Source of the DNA: Paenibacillus barcinonensis
GTDB taxonomy: Bacteria > Bacillota > Bacilli > Paenibacillales > Paenibacillaceae
NCBI RefSeq assembly: GCF_003217495.1
Contig: NZ_QJSW01000003.1
Span: 186,001 to 250,000 of the forward strand
DNA: 64,000 bases
Reading direction: 5' to 3'
The notes under the pieces are model-generated. The model was not told the origin of the DNA. It made no database searches and saw only the letters and a list, made by a program, of their open reading frames with translations. This document shows, one piece after another, positions 63,001 to 64,000 of the stretch. Within the stretch, counting starts at the first letter, position 1. Each line of letters starts with the position of its first letter. A program made the position numbers and the translations under genes.

Positions 63001-63387
63001 ATGCAGAAGAACAGTTTACGCAAGTGGGTTATGTGGGTACTTCTCGGCACAGCCTTGCTGATCATTCTCAGTTTACTATCCATCCTGAACAACGTTGGCT
63101 ACAGCAATGTAAAACAAATCATTCGTTTGCAGACAAGTGGTCCTTCCATCCTACGCATCGAGCATCCTACGGAAGGTATGGAGCGTTACCTCACCAAAGA
63201 TCAGGATAATCCTCAAGAGAGGTTGAAGTCACGTATGACGCGCGAAGGCTGGATATATGAGCAGCAGGAAGGCAACGGTTATTTTTTCACCAAAGGCAAT
63301 CAGCAAGCTATTGTGACCCTGCGTAAATGGAATCATTTTTACGTTATCTACAGTATAAAGGCGGGTATCGTGAACCTGGAGGGTTAG
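63001..63387 (+). CDS. Small membrane-anchored hypothetical protein
   Basis: Protein of 128 residues with an N-terminal membrane helix (WVMWVLLGTALLIILSLLSI) preceded by basic residues, and an external ~95-residue domain ending NHFYVIYSIKAGIVNLEG. The C-terminal domain looks like a small alpha-beta fold (GWIYEQQEGNGYFFTKGNQQ). GGAGGAGG lies nine bases before the ATG, so translation should be strong. No family recognised and no operon partner in view. Confidence 0.75.
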   Translation: MQKNSLRKWVMWVLLGTALLIILSLLSILNNVGYSNVKQIIRLQTSGPSILRIEHPTEGMERYLTKDQDNPQERLKSRMTREGWIYEQQEGNGYFFTKGNQQAIVTLRKWNHFYVIYSIKAGIVNLEG

Positions 63388-63493
63388 ATTAGATAAAAGG
63401 AGTGAACAGGAGGGGGGATGCCGTCAAAAAAGGAAAAGCACCTGCTCTCGCTCACCCCAATCAGGCTCCATATTGTTAGTGTTCATAGTCACA

Positions 63494-63537
63494 AAAAAAG
63501 GCTCCCCTATCAGGTCCAAACCCTGAAAAGAGGAGCC
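63494..63537 (-). terminator. Intrinsic terminator downstream of the SulP transporter gene
   Basis: GGCTCC / GGAGCC arms with inner CAGG / CCTG pairing; on the minus strand followed by TTTTTTT. Confidence 0.7.
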
Positions 63538-63745
63538 GATAAAACAGCATACGACGTGTTACATCCTGCCAAACGTATGTTTACTTCACCTAATTCTCTA
63601 CACTTACCCAGTTTACAAGCTTGTCACTTGATCACCTGTTCCCTCTGTTACTTGCTTGGTTAGTCGATCCGTTGAACCCTTCGCTGCTTCGTTACGTGCT
63701 CACTTGGTCAGCTTGTTTGGTTTTCGACCTGAACATATCACCCAT

Positions 63746-64000
63746 CTATGACTGCGCCGTACCTGAGACAGCAAAGCCGCTACGCTCCAGCAGACGGGAG
63801 CTTTCTTCGTTCAAGCCACGCAGATGTACCGTTTTGCCCAGCTTGGCGTATTTGAATTTCACTTTGCCAATCGCTACAACCGCCGTGTTATCCCAGATAT
63901 GTGAGCCACCAAAATCAATCGTGATGTCCTGCGGATCAGCCTCTGCGTTAAATTCATCCACGAAATGGGATGAGGAGCCAAAGAAGAATGGTCCTTGCAC
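63746..64000 (-). CDS. SulP-family anion transporter, C-terminal STAS domain (partial)
   Basis: The last 84-85 codons of a gene entering from the right edge; the frame is open at base 64000, where the codon reads GTG, so the true start is outside. The sequence QGPFFFGSSSHFVDEF, DITIDFGGSHIWDNTAV and VHLRGLNEESSRLLERSGF fits the STAS domain that ends SulP sulfate/bicarbonate permeases. The membrane part is not in the window. A terminator lies about 200 bp downstream. Confidence 0.8.
   Translation of the reverse strand: MQGPFFFGSSSHFVDEFNAEADPQDITIDFGGSHIWDNTAVVAIGKVKFKYAKLGKTVHLRGLNEESSRLLERSGFAVSGTAQS

Overview
The window reads as a chromosomal segment of a Gram-positive, spore-former-type Firmicute, most likely Paenibacillus. 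Supporting this are strong AGGAGG-type ribosome binding sites, several TTG and GTG starts, protein sequences of Bacillales type (GlnRS, DUF2164, FNT channel, CshA-like helicase), Fur, LacI/CcpA and Fnr/Rex-like operators, and many intrinsic terminators. The genus is inferred from gene content, not from a marker gene. No rRNA, tRNA, CRISPR array, transposase or prophage was recognised.

Layout. 1-8849 (minus) is a reductive pyrimidine degradation cluster. It holds an NMT1/THI5-type ABC transporter (ATPase, two permeases, lipoprotein), an omega-aminotransferase, two different N-carbamoyl hydrolases and PreT, which is cut by the window edge. 9338-18731 holds a large chemoreceptor, moaA, a small soluble chemoreceptor, a LysE exporter divergent from a MocR regulator, mobA and an MFS permease. 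19632-26533 holds glnS, DUF2164, two GNAT enzymes, a secreted repeat protein, an atypical SDR and a MerR-methyltransferase fusion. 26634-31555 is a 1,2-beta-oligoglucan phosphorylase (GH94) with its LacI regulator and three GAAACGTTTC operators. 31793-38358 groups an MFS protein, a molybdopterin oxidoreductase, a formate/nitrite channel and an NADH oxidase. The last two are preceded by Fnr/Rex-like sites, so this looks like an oxygen/redox-responsive block served by moaA and mobA. 38661-42872 carries a PL10 pectate lyase, a glutathione peroxidase and a Fur-controlled siderophore ATPase with an FhuF-like reductase.

The standout is 43140-59222. Seven minus-strand genes encode a secreted/anchored vWA protein, a large tubulin/FtsZ-like protein, a companion that looks like a tubulin fold without the nucleotide loop, a six-helix membrane vWA protein, a small beta-rich protein, a zinc-ribbon GTPase and a membrane-anchored GAP1-like protein. 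A divergent pair (a 49-residue membrane peptide overlapping a zinc-ribbon membrane protein by ATGA) completes the locus. It resembles the GTPase/GAP1/vWA conflict-type systems known from comparative genomics, but with a paired tubulin/pseudo-tubulin core.

Non-coding structure is also notable. There are two copies of a 195-bp nested inverted-repeat element with identical 50/86/50-bp internal spacing, two copies of a ~208-bp dispersed repeat placed in the 5' leaders of minus-strand genes, and an ~11.5-copy 41-bp minisatellite. The right end holds a DEAD-box helicase with an RGG tail, a small membrane-anchored hypothetical protein and the STAS end of a SulP transporter.
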